Of a stretch of DNA of 64,000 nt, positions 24,288 through 34,241 are shown piece after piece (the first letter of the stretch is position 1; every line of letters begins with the position of its first letter). Source of the stretch: Larix kaempferi (lineage: Eukaryota; Streptophyta; Pinopsida; Pinales; Pinaceae); assembly GCA_027924585.1 (NCBI GenBank), contig BSBM01000007.1:5472001-5536000 (forward strand). The letters are read 5' to 3'. Below the pieces are notes generated by a model. The model was not told where the DNA came from and ran no database searches. It saw only the letters and a list, made by a program, of their open reading frames with translations. Made by a program: the position numbers and the translations under genes.

Positions 24288-24884
24288 GTGTGAGGTATTT
24301 ATAGCCAGCGGGGATAGTAAATGCGACCAAGTGGGGTAACGTAGCTATAGGCGGCTACAGATGAGTTGACAACACGCTATCCTCCTTGCCGTAGCGGTGC
24401 ATTTAGTGTGATTGACGGGTTCTGACAGCCTTCCGGGAGAAGCTAATGCTTTCGGCGCCTGAGTTAAATGCAAATCTTTCGGAGATTAAGCCGAATCCGT
24501 CGGAACAGCTAGACTTAAATAGCGGCCTTATCCTTCATTTATTCAAACGCGGCTACATAACTGCTGTAATTCAAAATTTCCGGCGGGTCATTTCAACTTA
24601 GGAAACTGTGCCTCTATGGGTCCATGACAAATTTTTTTTTTTTTTTTTTTTTCAAGCGGCAACAGAAAGGGAACTCCGCAGGAGCGATAGTTCCATGGTC
24701 CAAAAACAAAACTTCGCCAGAGTGCACCGATAAGCTCTCTTCAAGCAATTTTTATTCAGGATGCGCGGATATTTCGAGGAACTGCGCAGGAAGCTGGAAA
24801 CTGAGGGTGTGTCGCAGCTTCCGTGTAGACTGAATGCGATGTCTCTTTCAACTACACTGGGCATCTGCATTCTTGAGTAATATA
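24288..24884. other. Element C spacer between protease and ORF3, with A21/T21 tract
   Basis: Non-coding interval of about 600 bp where RT would be expected. It contains 21 consecutive T (24632-24652), read as A21 in the transcript sense, about 230 bp past the gag-pro stop. No pol motifs remain. Confidence 0.8.
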
Positions 24885-25578
24885 TTATGTCGACAGGGCG
24901 GAGTGGCCGTCTGCTGTGGGGTTGACATAGTCACTGTGGTTAGTGGTCATCTGGTACAAACTTTCCATGTGGCGCGCTTCCTCTTCTGCGCGAATGGGTT
25001 CTATATATCTTGGTCCTTGAATAGGATCAAGAGGTGCGATGACCCTGATCTGGTCATCCTCAAAGGTCATCTGTCTTTTCTTCAAGTTAATGACAGCCAA
25101 ATTATCGAATGCCCAGTCTGTTCCTAACAGCGCTGGGTATGGTCTACTATCATCCATAATTTTGATTACTTCAAAATCTGCAGAGCTTCTTACTCCTTCA
25201 ATATCAATAGGTACATTGGGTAATATGCCCAATGGAGAGACTCGTTGCTGATTTGCGAGTCTTAGCTGGATAGGGGATCTTGTAAGCTGAGGGCTTCCCA
25301 TCTGTTCCCATGTCTGCATAGTGAGAACATTGGCTTCTGAGCCCAAATCTAACATGACTTCGTCCATTTCAAATGCTCCAATCTGCGCTGTAAGCCTCAT
25401 CTCTTTTCCAGTTCTAATGTGACTCCTAATCTGGTGAACAGCACGCTGTGGTGTGTTCGTCGAAGCAGAGTGTTGGCACCGATCCAACAGGTGTTGAAGT
25501 TCTAGAGTTGCTTTTTCATTGCGCAACAATTTTAAACATTGTCGCAGGAATGCATGGACACTGCCTAGTGCATGCTCC

Positions 25579-25626
<48 letters not shown>

Positions 25627-27413
25627 GGCCTTCCAGCTGTAGTGGCCTGTTCTTGCACCAGGTTGTCTTGTCTTAGCGCTTGCGATCTAATATTGTTCTG
25701 CGGAATTGCGGCAGAACTTGAAGCTCTCGGATCTGAGAAATACTCTTGAGCTTGCTTAAATGCTTCTTTTTGCTTCTGCAGGTTAAGTGGGGCTGGTTTA
25801 ATGTTAGCGCGGCGCACCCATTGCGTCGCTTGCTTTCCCGTTCCCATCTCTTGCGCACCAGTGGTTGCTCCACTGCGTGTCACTATATTAACTGTAGGGT
25901 CCGGTTCTCTTTTTTCTGCTCCAATCAACTGAATATTCTGATTTACCTGTGGTGTCTTTGCTTGCATCTTAGCCTGTAACTGAGGGCATTCTTCAATGAT
26001 ATGGTCAGAAGATTTACAATACCTGCAGAGGGTTGTAGGATTTTGGCAATCCCTAGCAAAATGACCTTGTTCTCCGCAATTATAACAAGTGATCTGTCCT
26101 CTTCCGCGACCAAAGTTTGTTGTGCGTCCACGTCCTCTGTAATTTGCTGCTCGGGCGTCCCGAGTTTGGTCATAAGGTGGACCTGCTGTGGGTCCTTGTG
26201 TCTCTGCTTGTACCTGATAGACATCATGCTTTCTTTCTATCATAAGATCATATGCTCTACAATTGTTCTCATCATGACCTACTGATTTACAGAAATTACA
26301 ATATAGATTCTTTGGAGTTTGTACATATTTCTGAAGTAAGTGGCATTCTTGTGGTCTATGACCTCTAGTTCTGCAGATTTCACACCAAGGCCCTTGTGCC
26401 TGTGGTAAAGGGTTAGGTGCTCCAGTTGCAATATAGTCTATGAAAACGGGACAATGGTCCTTTGAATGACCTTGGGATTTACATTTTGTGCACCAAATTT
26501 CTTCCTTAATCTCCTTGCCTTTCTTAATATCATGCACTTGCAAGGTTAAGTTTGCTAATTGGTTCTGTAAATGCGCAACATCGTTGCTTGTCCCTGCAAT
26601 TGGCGAAGCTTCTAGTTTCATAGCCATTTCTAGGGCTTGTTCCTGAGTATTGAGATTCTGTTGCATAAGGGGAAGTCTAATGTGTGGAAGTAGTGCAGCA
26701 ATAAACCATTCTTTATGTTGCTGTGGTGCAAACTCGAAGCTTACTTGATCTATCAGGGCTTTGAACTTCTGGTCAAAGTCCCATACTGATTCTGTAGGTA
26801 ACTGTTTGATGTCTTTGAGCTCTGTTATACACTGTGATTCTGATTTAGGTTTCTTGAATTCTCTAATCATGGCATTTCTTACCTCAGCAAGCGTCCTATT
26901 CTGTGCTGCTGAGTATTTCATGAACCAAGTCAAGGCTCTTTCTCTTAGTGTGGTTGCTAACTGAACCAGTTTAACAGCATCGTCATTAATTTGCTTAATT
27001 GTCCAAATGGCTTCACATAAGAACCAATGCTGCTCAGGGTCCTCTATCCCTGTTCCTCTAAAAGTTGGTAGCTTCATGTCATCACCCATCCTTCTTGCAC
27101 GGGTTTGAGGTGGAGGTACTGTAGCAGTGCCTCTGGGATGGTTAAACAAAGGTGGTAGAGAGGTACTAGAAGTAGCGTGTGGGCTACTAGAAGGTGTTAC
27201 TGTAGGATTATACTGAGCTCCGTCTGGTTTTTGCGGTGTAAAGGGGTAATAAGGGATATGAGCACTCCCTTGTCTTTCTATATGGCTTGCTCTAGGGACT
27301 TGGCTATTGTCTGGGATAGACTCAAAAGGATATTGGTCAAGGCCTACTTTATATCGTTTTCCACTACGAGTGCAACCAATAACTTCAGGATCACTATCAG
27401 AATCTACGGACAT
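24885..27413 (-). CDS. Element C gag-protease, five CCHC knuckles
   Basis: Intact 842-codon frame (ATG 27411-27413). Residues about 110-270 are a Retrotrans_gag-type capsid domain (LPTFRGTGIEDPEQHWF, LTWFMKYSA, REFKKPKSE). Five zinc knuckles follow: CTKCKSQGHSKDHC (308), CEICRTRGHRPQEC (344), CNFCKSVGHDENNC (372), CYNCGEQGHFARDC (443) and CRYCKSSDHIIEEC (463), the fourth preceded by RG-rich sequence. An Asp run (about 597-611) precedes a retropepsin-like domain with active-site DLGSEANVL (about 689) and ALLGTDWAF (761). One knuckle or two is usual; five is unusual. Asp-Leu-Gly instead of Asp-Ser/Thr-Gly resembles Athila-type proteases. The ORF stops just after protease with no RT. Confidence 0.93.
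25577..25626. repeat. (ATC)n / (GAT)n microsatellite encoding the poly-Asp tract
   Basis: About 16 repeats of atc on the plus strand, read as GAT codons in element C's gag. The opposite-strand poly-His and poly-Ser frames are artefacts of this repeat. Confidence 0.95.
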
Positions 27414-27425
27414 TACTTGTCTATG

Positions 27426-27911
27426 CTATTCATCAGAAGCAATACATAGCTTTCCTTTTTCATACAGAAGCATTTTAATCCATAAGTTCAGAGAATTTAA
27501 GAACTTACCTCTGTGCACTTGGAAGAAACTCCTCTCAGCTTCACTGAAACTCTTTCTTGTATCGACTGCAAATTCGGTAATGAAACCTTCCAGTAGACTA
27601 TTCAACCAAAAGTCTACTGCGCGGGACACAGGGTTGTCTATCTGCTTCACAATACTGACTAGCTCAGGCGTCCACGTGACGGGTCGATCAACATGCAGCG
27701 TAGGTCTAGAATCTGCTAACTTGGCTATCCAAGCGTGTAACTCCAATGCAAACGTAACAAAGAAAATTTCGTAAAGGTCAGCATAAATATACTTCTGTAA
27801 CCAATCTTCTGTTTGAAGCGTAGGGCTTCTATTTTCTTGTTCAGCAAACTCTTTAGCCTTTAAATCAAACCAATCTCCAATTTCTTTAGCTGTAGGATGC
27901 CAGTAACACAT
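27426..27911 (-). CDS. Element C ORF0, in frame with gag across one UAG
   Basis: 161 codons from ATG 27911 (MCYWHPTAKEIGDWF), in the same frame as gag-protease. The two are separated by a single UAG (27428-27426) and four sense codons (His-Arg-Gln-Val) before gag's Met. An upstream stop (TAA, two codons before ATG) supports this start. The sequence is helix-rich with several Trp (WLQKYIYADLYEIFF, VDFWLNSLLEGF) and no recognised motif. It could be a Gag N-terminal (matrix-like) domain made by readthrough or separated by initiation at the second Met. Identity unknown. Confidence 0.7.
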   Translation of the reverse strand: MCYWHPTAKEIGDWFDLKAKEFAEQENRSPTLQTEDWLQKYIYADLYEIFFVTFALELHAWIAKLADSRPTLHVDRPVTWTPELVSIVKQIDNPVSRAVDFWLNSLLEGFITEFAVDTRKSFSEAERSFFQVHRGKFLNSLNLWIKMLLYEKGKLCIASDE

Positions 27912-28347
27912 TTGTTAGCTGAGCAAGTCTCAGTGTAACAGAACCTTATGTTGTCTTCAGCAACAGTCTCAGATGTCGCGTGACTAGTAAGTCTTACAGC
28001 AACAAGTCGCAAGGCAAAGGAATCATTTGTTGGCTCAATCAACAGGGTTCAAAGCCATGGAAGTAATGTGATCAAAAAGTCATAAGACAACAGAACCATT
28101 TGTTGGTCACTAGGCAACGGAACCATTTGTTTCGCTGCTTCCTTTCTCTAGGTTGCGCGTCAATCTCGCACGTCACTGAAATAAGAGGTCTCCCTCACGC
28201 GGCAACGGAACCATTTGTTGACTCCTCAATCTCGCGCGTCGCCAAAATAACAAGTCTCATTCGCGCGGCAACGGAACCATTTGTTGACTCCTCAATCTCG
28301 CGCGTCGCCAAAATAACAAGTCTCATTCGCGCGGCAACGGAACCATT
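27905..28347 (-). repeat. Leader array of 66-bp repeats each containing the PBS and LTR edge
   Basis: 'ggcaacggaaccatttgttg' starts at 28201 and 28267 with exactly 66-bp spacing; a third copy at 28333 runs into the real LTR edge. A diverged copy is at 28113 and further degenerate ones occur between 27905 and 28110. Each unit contains the PBS-like sequence plus the first bases of the LTR (TGTTGACT). Confidence 0.92.
28330..28347 (-). other. Primer-binding site of element C, tRNA-Asp-like
   Basis: On the minus strand, two bases after the LTR, TGGTTCCGTTGCCG. It shares TGG and CCGTTGCCG with the tRNA-Asp PBS used by Athila/Tat gypsy elements (TGGCGCCGTTGCCGGGGA) but differs at several positions, so the exact primer tRNA is uncertain. 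Confidence 0.65.
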
Positions 28348-29792
28348 TGTTGACTGCTTTTCTGGGCAGACCCGGGTTTTAATGAAGCGCAGCAACAAAA
28401 CCCCTTGGCGCACTGGCCCTTTCGGCAACGAGCTGCGCAGCAGCTCGAGGTCTCACCCGAAGTGGCTATGGGGGGTTAAGGAATCAGGTTTCCTTAACCG
28501 TGGTGACGCGGAGATTGTTCTGTATATCTTCCTCTTCCTCAAATATCGGCGGTCGGACCTTCCCGCAGGCCGCTCGGCGCAGCTGCGCGGATTCCTTCCT
28601 AGGCCGGCCTACTGCGCGGTTTCTCCTCTCTAGCGCAGAAGGAAACTATTCCTGGCGTTGACGCGCTAAATACTTCCTTGCCCTTCGCATCCGGCGCAGT
28701 AACGTATTCTTCGCTCACTGCAGCGACAGCGCGTTACTACTTCCTGGTACTTAACACTCATAGCTATCAAGAGACCTTTCCGACTCACTTAAACAGTCAC
28801 AAAGATGATGCAAAAGATGTTCACACAGGTAATGATCTTAAACAGTTATCATTCATGCAAATATTATAACAAGAAGATATATGTGACGCTCATCTCCTCG
28901 AGGAAAACCACATCCACGGGAGTTTCATATTAACCAGAAAATGATAGAGTTATACAATATGCTGCGCACACAGCTGCAGCCTTAGATCTTACAGGAAACT
29001 CCACGCACACAGCTGGGAGCCCTTCTCTCAATCTTGTCTCCTCTCTATGGAGATTACAAAGGCACAGACGTCGACTCAGACTGTCTGGCAACTCAGGGAT
29101 TAGCTCCTCGGCTATCCGATTTCCTCTCTAGTTCTACGCACCGGGTAGAAAATACAGTGAAGGATAATCAACACATGATCTATCCTTTAGACTGGCTCTC
29201 TAACAGTCTAGCATCTAACTCTCTAATCCTCCAAAAGGAAAGAACTGAAGGAACCTCTACCCATTACAATGATTCATATATATAGGTGGCCATGACGGTC
29301 ACACCTTTACAAAACTGTGGGCCTTTCCCAACAGTAATTCCCAAAAACCCTAACCACGCACATGGCTAGGTGTACTGTAGGCGCCGGTTGCAGTCACGTC
29401 GCCGCTTCCTGCAGGCTCCGTGAATTCCGGCGCAGATTGTGGGTATGGGCGATCGTCCTTCGCCTTCAATGCTCTGGTCCGTTGCTCCTCCTTGATCCGA
29501 GCAACCATAACTTCTGTACTAAGCCTTTAAATGAGGGTAGCTGAGCCCTCTACTCCATCGCCTTATTTATTATGGTAGCTGAGCCACCTTCATTCCTCGA
29601 TGACGTGCGCGCGAGCTCCGCAATTTCCGGTCCGTGATCTGCGCTGAGATCATCCATCTGGCACCGTACTGCGCACCGTCTCCTTCTTACCCAAAACTTA
29701 GTGCTTGTCCCAAAATTAGCACTTTCCTTCCATACTCGTGCTTTTTCCCAAAATTCGCAGCTTTTACTATAGCTGCGACCTTGGCCCCAACA
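28348..29792 (-). repeat. Element C 5' LTR
   Basis: 1445 bp, six differences from 19942-21386. Contains many GCGCAG/TGCGCA motifs and a TATA-like box at 29276-29284. Confidence 0.97.
29276..29284 (-). promoter_or_regulatory. TATA-like box in element C 5' LTR
   Basis: TATATATA on the minus strand, about 510 bp from the LTR's upstream end (29792). It is the best TATA candidate in the LTR. A transcription start about 30 bp downstream would give a long R-U5 of roughly 900 bp. Confidence 0.5.
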
Positions 29793-29797
29793 AAGAA

Positions 29798-30045
29798 GCA
29801 TAAACCCTAACCTGTATGGATCATATATCAGAAAGTACAACGAATCTGAGGCTGAAACTCGGACACAAGGTATAGGAAAATTTCATCTTCGGCCTATCCA
29901 ATTTTTAGATCCTGAACCTTTTCCAAAATTGATTTATAGAGAAAGTTCCACGATGACTAGGTTTTTCTATACAAAACCCTAACTTTCAAATTGTCACAAG
30001 TGAAACAAGTGTTGTAAGTGCCATACATTGCCTTCCTTTAGGCTA
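29798..30045 (-). other. Element D untranslated leader (continued after element C)
   Basis: Lies between D's PBS and the C insertion. It joins to 19936 once C and one AAGAA copy are discounted. No coding sequence. Confidence 0.75.
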
Positions 30046-30057
30046 GCTCTGATACCA
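30046..30057 (-). other. Primer-binding site of element D
   Basis: Plus strand gctctgatacca, so TGGTATCAGAGC on the minus strand, directly abutting D's 5' LTR. Initiator Met tRNA type, identical to A's. Confidence 0.9.
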
Positions 30058-30476
30058 TGTTAAGATTCAATATGCTAAGATAGATAACATCAATATTCAA
30101 TTCAATTTCACAACACAAGCATATACAGGATCACTGAAAGAATAACAAGAACAACATAAACACAAGAGACACAGATTTATCCTGGGAAACCCTCATGGGG
30201 TAGAAAACCCAACAAAACTTCCTCAATATAGATGATCAACAAGTACAAAGATGTAGTCCCCAAACAAGATCTCCTTCTCCTCCTTTTCATGTCTCTCTCT
30301 CTCCTATGCGAGTTCACAAGTGAGTGTGTGTGTTAAATGAGGAACACACCTCCTCTATTTATACTTTACATTCACTTGAGTTTTACACTTGATAGGTCGG
30401 CCTCAATAGTTTATTCCCTTGTTGACTGGGCCGACCCCTCTAGGGGTATTAAACACCCCATTACAAATGACTCTTA
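30058..30476 (-). repeat. Element D 5' LTR, part 1
   Basis: Matches 14307-14725 of D's other LTR, up to 'atgactctta', where element E begins. Compared with the intact LTR about 30 bp is missing between this point and the second part at 34121. Confidence 0.88.
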
Positions 30477-32719
30477 GGGTAACTGCGAAGTTTTCTCTTT
30501 ACTTCGATGACTATGAAATCAGCTGGGTATTCCCAGTATTCTATATTGATTATTATATCTTCGAGCATTCCTTCAAGTCTCACTATGGATGTGTCAGCTA
30601 TCTGGAGGACTGTAGTTGTTGGTCTGACCATTGATTGGATTCCTAAGTGTATCATAGTATCCTTGATCATCACATTTATAGCAGCTCCTAAATCAATTAA
30701 GCTTTTGTCTATATGCATGTTATTGATTATTACATTGAATACTGGGCTTCCTGGATCAAGATATTTGGGGTTTACAAGGACACCTAGCATCAAATCTACC
30801 AATTGGCCTACTACATTTATCGTGGGTGGGTCTCGTTTTCTTCTTCCAGGTCTTTTCAAACAATTCTCTTTAATGAATTTGTTGCAGATGGGTACATCTC
30901 AGATGGCCTGCAAGATTGGAATTTGGATATTCAAGTGTTTCAATTCGTTCAGAATTGCATTTTCCTCTTCTTCTTTGGTACTTCGTACAAGTTTTTCAGG
31001 GAATGGAGGGTTTCTATTTCGTGTGAGTGGTCGGATTTCTTCCTTCTGAGGGCTTGGTTCATCCGGATGCTGAATATGAGGTTGTGTTGTTTGTTCGTGA
31101 GCCTCATCTTCTTGGTTACTCTGTGTGTGTGTATTTTGCAATGTCTTCCCAGATCTTAAATTAATTTCATTTATCTCTAGCGTATCTACAACGTAGGTTG
31201 GGAACTGTACCATTTCAGTATTGTAGGCTTGTTGTTGTGGTGGCTTGTTGTTGTTAGGGTTTGGAATTGGTGGAGGTCGGGGGGGTGGTGGATTTGGTGG
31301 TGGCAGCATGATGAGTGGTTGTTGTTGCTGCAATGGAGCTCTCCATTGCGATGAATACGGGTATGGATTGCCATAACTCGTGGTTGGATGAGAAAAAGGT
31401 GGGGGTTATGGAGAGTAAGATTGTGGGTAATAAGTTTGTTGATATGGTTGGTTTTGCTGCCACTGGTTTGGATTTGGATGAGATGGCCTTTGGGATGGTA
31501 CTGAGTTCCAATTCTGCTGGTTATTTCCCTGGTTGTAGTAGGTTTGGTTGTTAGGTTGGTAAGGCCTAGGAAAATTATTCCTCCTTTGATTCACAAAACA
31601 GAGCTGTTCTATTGCACCTTTAGTTGTGGGATCTTGAATAGAAGCTTTACATGAGGGAAACATATGACATTTATCAGTGAAGTGATCGTTAGTGCAGAGA
31701 CCACATATTTCTATGGTGTTCAGTGTGCACTGCCCTTTCTCATGTTTTTTTCTGCAGCGTGGACAAAAGATTGCCGAGGCTTGGTTGATTTTGTCCTGTT
31801 TTTTCTTGATTTGAAGTGCATCAAGTTGCATGGCCAGAGATTGTAGGATATCGGTCTTCATGTCATCTAACAGGTTTCCTAAATCAGATTTTGTAAGGTT
31901 TGGTCCTGAAGATGTTGATCCCCCAGTAAATGGGTGTGAATCCCTGGTCCCATTTTTACTTTTCCTAGATCTAGAGTAGTTTTTGAAGATTTGTAGGATT
32001 TGGTCATAAGTCTTCTGGAATATATCTCCATCCCCCAAAAGGTTTAAGACTTCAAAATTTTCTTCTTTTATACCTCTAAGAAGGACAAGTTTTAGTGATT
32101 CAGGATCTAAGGTGCAGTGACGAGCTCGTTTGTAGCTGAGTTGAAATCTTTGGGCATAATCTTCTAATGATTCTCTTTCTCCTTGTTGCATCCCAAAGAT
32201 CTCATCTCTTGTAGCCTTTGCCTAGCAGTAGTCCCTATATTTTTCTAGAAATGCCTGTTTCATTTGATCCCAGCTGAAAATACTGTTTCCTTCAAGGCTC
32301 ATGAACCACCTAAGTGATAGATCTTTTAGTGTGGAAGGAAAAAGCCTCAGCTTTTGTGCATCAGTAGTGTAATCAAAGGATCTGCAAACTACCTCAAACT
32401 CAAACATGAATGTGTCAGGGTCTTCTGAAGTCAAACCATGGAAGTTTGACAGATTATTAGGGTTGATATTCTTCATTTTGGCATCTCCAAGAGGTATACT
32501 GATGGGAAAGGTGAACAATTCTCTAGGTTCTTCATCTTCTTTTGCCATAGTAGTGTTTGAGCTAGAGCTAGCAAAGAAGTTATCTAAGTTTGGGTCGTAT
32601 CTAGGATCAGTTCCTTCCTCAGAATTAAGGAATTCAAATTGAGAGTTATCATAACTATTGTTGCTCATAGGACGGGAAGGTAGGAAGAGTCCAAATCTAT
32701 CTCTCTGTCGTCTAGGCAT
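30477..32719 (-). pseudogene. Element E gag and partial protease, three in-frame stops
   Basis: One frame from ATG 32719. Capsid-like domain (PNNLSNFHGLTSEDPDTF, LRWFMSLEG, LEKYRDYC), then two knuckle-like motifs (CPRCRKKHEKGQC, CGLCTNDHFTDKC), a Gln/Asn/Pro-rich linker, EINLRSGKTL, and protease with SLIDLGAAINVM, an Asp-Leu-Gly active site as in Athila-type proteases. Stops at 32222 (TAG), about 31406 (TAA) and about 30899 (TGA); no frameshift. The TGA follows LQAI, where an Arg is usual, consistent with CGA to TGA. The frame runs into D's LTR at the deletion junction and stops at 30461. Confidence 0.85.
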
Positions 32720-32797
32720 TCATGGTAAAATTTTTATGTTTTTGGTTGTTTTTCTATGTTTTTTTTCTTCAAAGATGTCTCCTAAAGATTAAGCACG

Positions 32798-32815
32798 TCC
32801 CCGGCAGCGGCACCA
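32798..32815 (-). other. Primer-binding site of element E (tRNA-Asp type)
   Basis: Minus strand TGGTGCCGCTGCCGGGGA, five bases inside the LTR; two mismatches to the usual Athila/Tat PBS. Confidence 0.85.
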
Positions 32816-32820
32816 AAAAT

Positions 32821-34120
32821 TGGCGAGCTCTTAGAATGGATGCCTAATGAGGGCAGCTAGACCAGGAGCCTACTTTAATTATCAACCCGGGGGACGTACA
32901 AACTTCAGAGGTGATAACACTATATGTGCTCTAGAGGATAGTCTTCGTTGTGTTTGGGGTGTTGGTATATATCTTATATGTTTATCTAATCAAGAAGAAG
33001 GTGAGCTAAAAAGACTGTAAATCTATGAATGACAAATTCCTATGTTAAGAAGTTTAAATGCTGAAAACTGGAAATCTACACTAAGAATTTAATTGCTGAA
33101 AACAGTAAATCTGCACTAAGAATTTGAATGCTGAAGCTTGGTAAATTTAATCTATGAATAAAATGCTAAAAGATGGAATTCTAATCTGAAATATTCAAAT
33201 GCTAAAAACCAAATCCATAACATAAATATCTACTGCTGAAAATTAACCAATCTTATCTTTTGGATTAAACACTACAAGTGATCATTGTTCTAGAACAAAT
33301 ATGAAAATATATGAAAACAAATGTCAAAACATGCGTGCTCAAAACGCAGCTACAGGACTACGGAATGTGTCTTACCGAACTACAGAATGAGCGTTGATTA
33401 ACTACATAAAATACGCTGAATGAAAATAATCTTTTAACTGAAATAAAACCATACTATTCAAATGCCATCAAGGTATCTTCATACACGATAAGAAGTAAAT
33501 CGATTCACAGCATAAATGGAAAATACCTGAAACAGAGTAAAGCTCCTGACTTACGTGTTAGAGGGGCCCTCTCCAACCCATACTCGGGAGTATAGAAAAA
33601 TTATAAACACAGATTGGAAAGCAACATCAGTCTTCTTATTCAAAATAATAACTTCATGGTTCAATATAAGTCTGTAACACAAACTGTCTTCGCAGTAGCA
33701 TAAATGTAAAAACAATTGATTCTCAAAAATGGTAGCAGGATCCCCTCGCTACCCGAGAGGTCCATATATATATGCCTCAAATTCTAACCTAACTATTTGC
33801 TTTAATCATTGATCCTGTTGAACATGAGTTCTTCTCTATAAGTTAGGGAAAAAGAGCGTTGATCCTCGTATGGTCTTCCAATCCTCGAGCTAGATTTGCG
33901 TGTTTCTTCTTAGTGTGTCTGCGCCTACTCATTCATACTCGTTTTCATGTAATTAGTTTATAGAAGACGCCCTTTAAGCATAACAAGAATAATCTTAAAA
34001 CATCTTCATTAAATAATCAAAGTAAATCATTAACCCACAAAACAAGTGTATTTCCTTCATCATATCCTGTGTTTTACTATGGAAAAAAGGCTATAGGATA
34101 CCTATAATTTGGGTTCATCA
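32821..34120 (-). repeat. Element E 5' LTR
   Basis: Bounded by the PBS on one side and D's LTR sequence on the other. Plus-strand ends tggcgagctc and gggttcatca (TG...CA on the minus strand). No second copy remains. Its interior has no coding sequence. Confidence 0.8.
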
Positions 34121-34236
34121 GCTTTACCTCAATGACTTTACATAATAATAACATCCCGATGGAGGAATAAAGCATCTCCGGATGAATAATAATAAAGTAC
34201 AAATAGAATATTCTTTGAAGTTACAATATTTCAACA
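34121..34236 (-). repeat. Element D 5' LTR, part 2
   Basis: Resumes D's LTR ('tttacctcaatgactttac' matches 14760-14779) and ends ATATTTCAACA at the TSD ACGAA. Confidence 0.9.
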
Positions 34237-34241
34237 ACGAA

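Larger units (their letters stand above)
19937..29797 (-). mobile_element. Element C: young non-autonomous LTR retrotransposon with gag-pro and accessory ORF3
   Basis: LTRs of 1445 bp at 19942-21386 and 28348-29792 (TGTTGACTGC...GGCCCCAACA on the plus strand) are flanked by AAGAA on both sides (19937-19941, 29793-29797). I count six substitutions between the LTRs (0.4%), so the insertion is recent. On the minus strand the order is LTR, PBS repeat array, ORF0 (161 aa), UAG, gag-protease (842 aa), A21 tract, ORF3 (885 aa), LTR. Reverse transcriptase, RNase H and integrase are absent, so mobility must depend on enzymes from another element. It is CG-richer than the surrounding Copia DNA and inserted into element D. 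The PBS and Gag suggest a Ty3/gypsy (non-chromovirus) origin. Confidence 0.95.
30477..34120 (-). mobile_element. Element E: truncated Ty3/gypsy (Athila/Tat-like), minus strand
   Basis: Inserted in D's 5' LTR. On the minus strand: a 1300-bp LTR (34120-32821, TGATGAACCC...CTCGCCA), a PBS at 32815-32798 (TGGTGCCGCTGCCGGGGA, 16 of 18 to the tRNA-Asp PBS), gag, and the start of protease, then an abrupt end at 30477. RT, integrase, 3' LTR and about 30 bp of D's LTR are gone, so a deletion removed the 3' half after insertion. PBS type and protease motif place it with non-chromovirus gypsy elements. Confidence 0.88.
14302..34241 (-). mobile_element. Element D: minus-strand Copia, itself host to C and E
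   Basis: Inverted relative to A. Its 3' LTR is 14307-14873. Its 5' LTR is 30058-34236, split by element E, with the PBS complement at 30046-30057. Flanks are ACGGA (14302-14306) and ACGAA (34237-34241), a TSD with one mismatch; A's RT frame continues through one copy. The LTR family is the same as A's in reverse. Without C and E it is about 6.4 kb. Only part of RT and RNase H is recognisable; gag, protease and integrase are not seen, so this copy is non-autonomous or heavily rearranged. Its LTRs differ at roughly 4-5% of sites. Confidence 0.88.

Noticed and set aside
25448-25749. Plus-strand frames rich in His or Ser
   Set aside because: They are opposite-strand readings of the (ATC)n tract that encodes poly-Asp in element C's gag.
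28100-28633. 177-codon plus-strand frame over the PBS array and LTR of element C
   Set aside because: It is an antisense reading of the 66-bp repeats and LTR; the repeated peptide simply follows the DNA repeat, and the downstream half also occurs in the other LTR.
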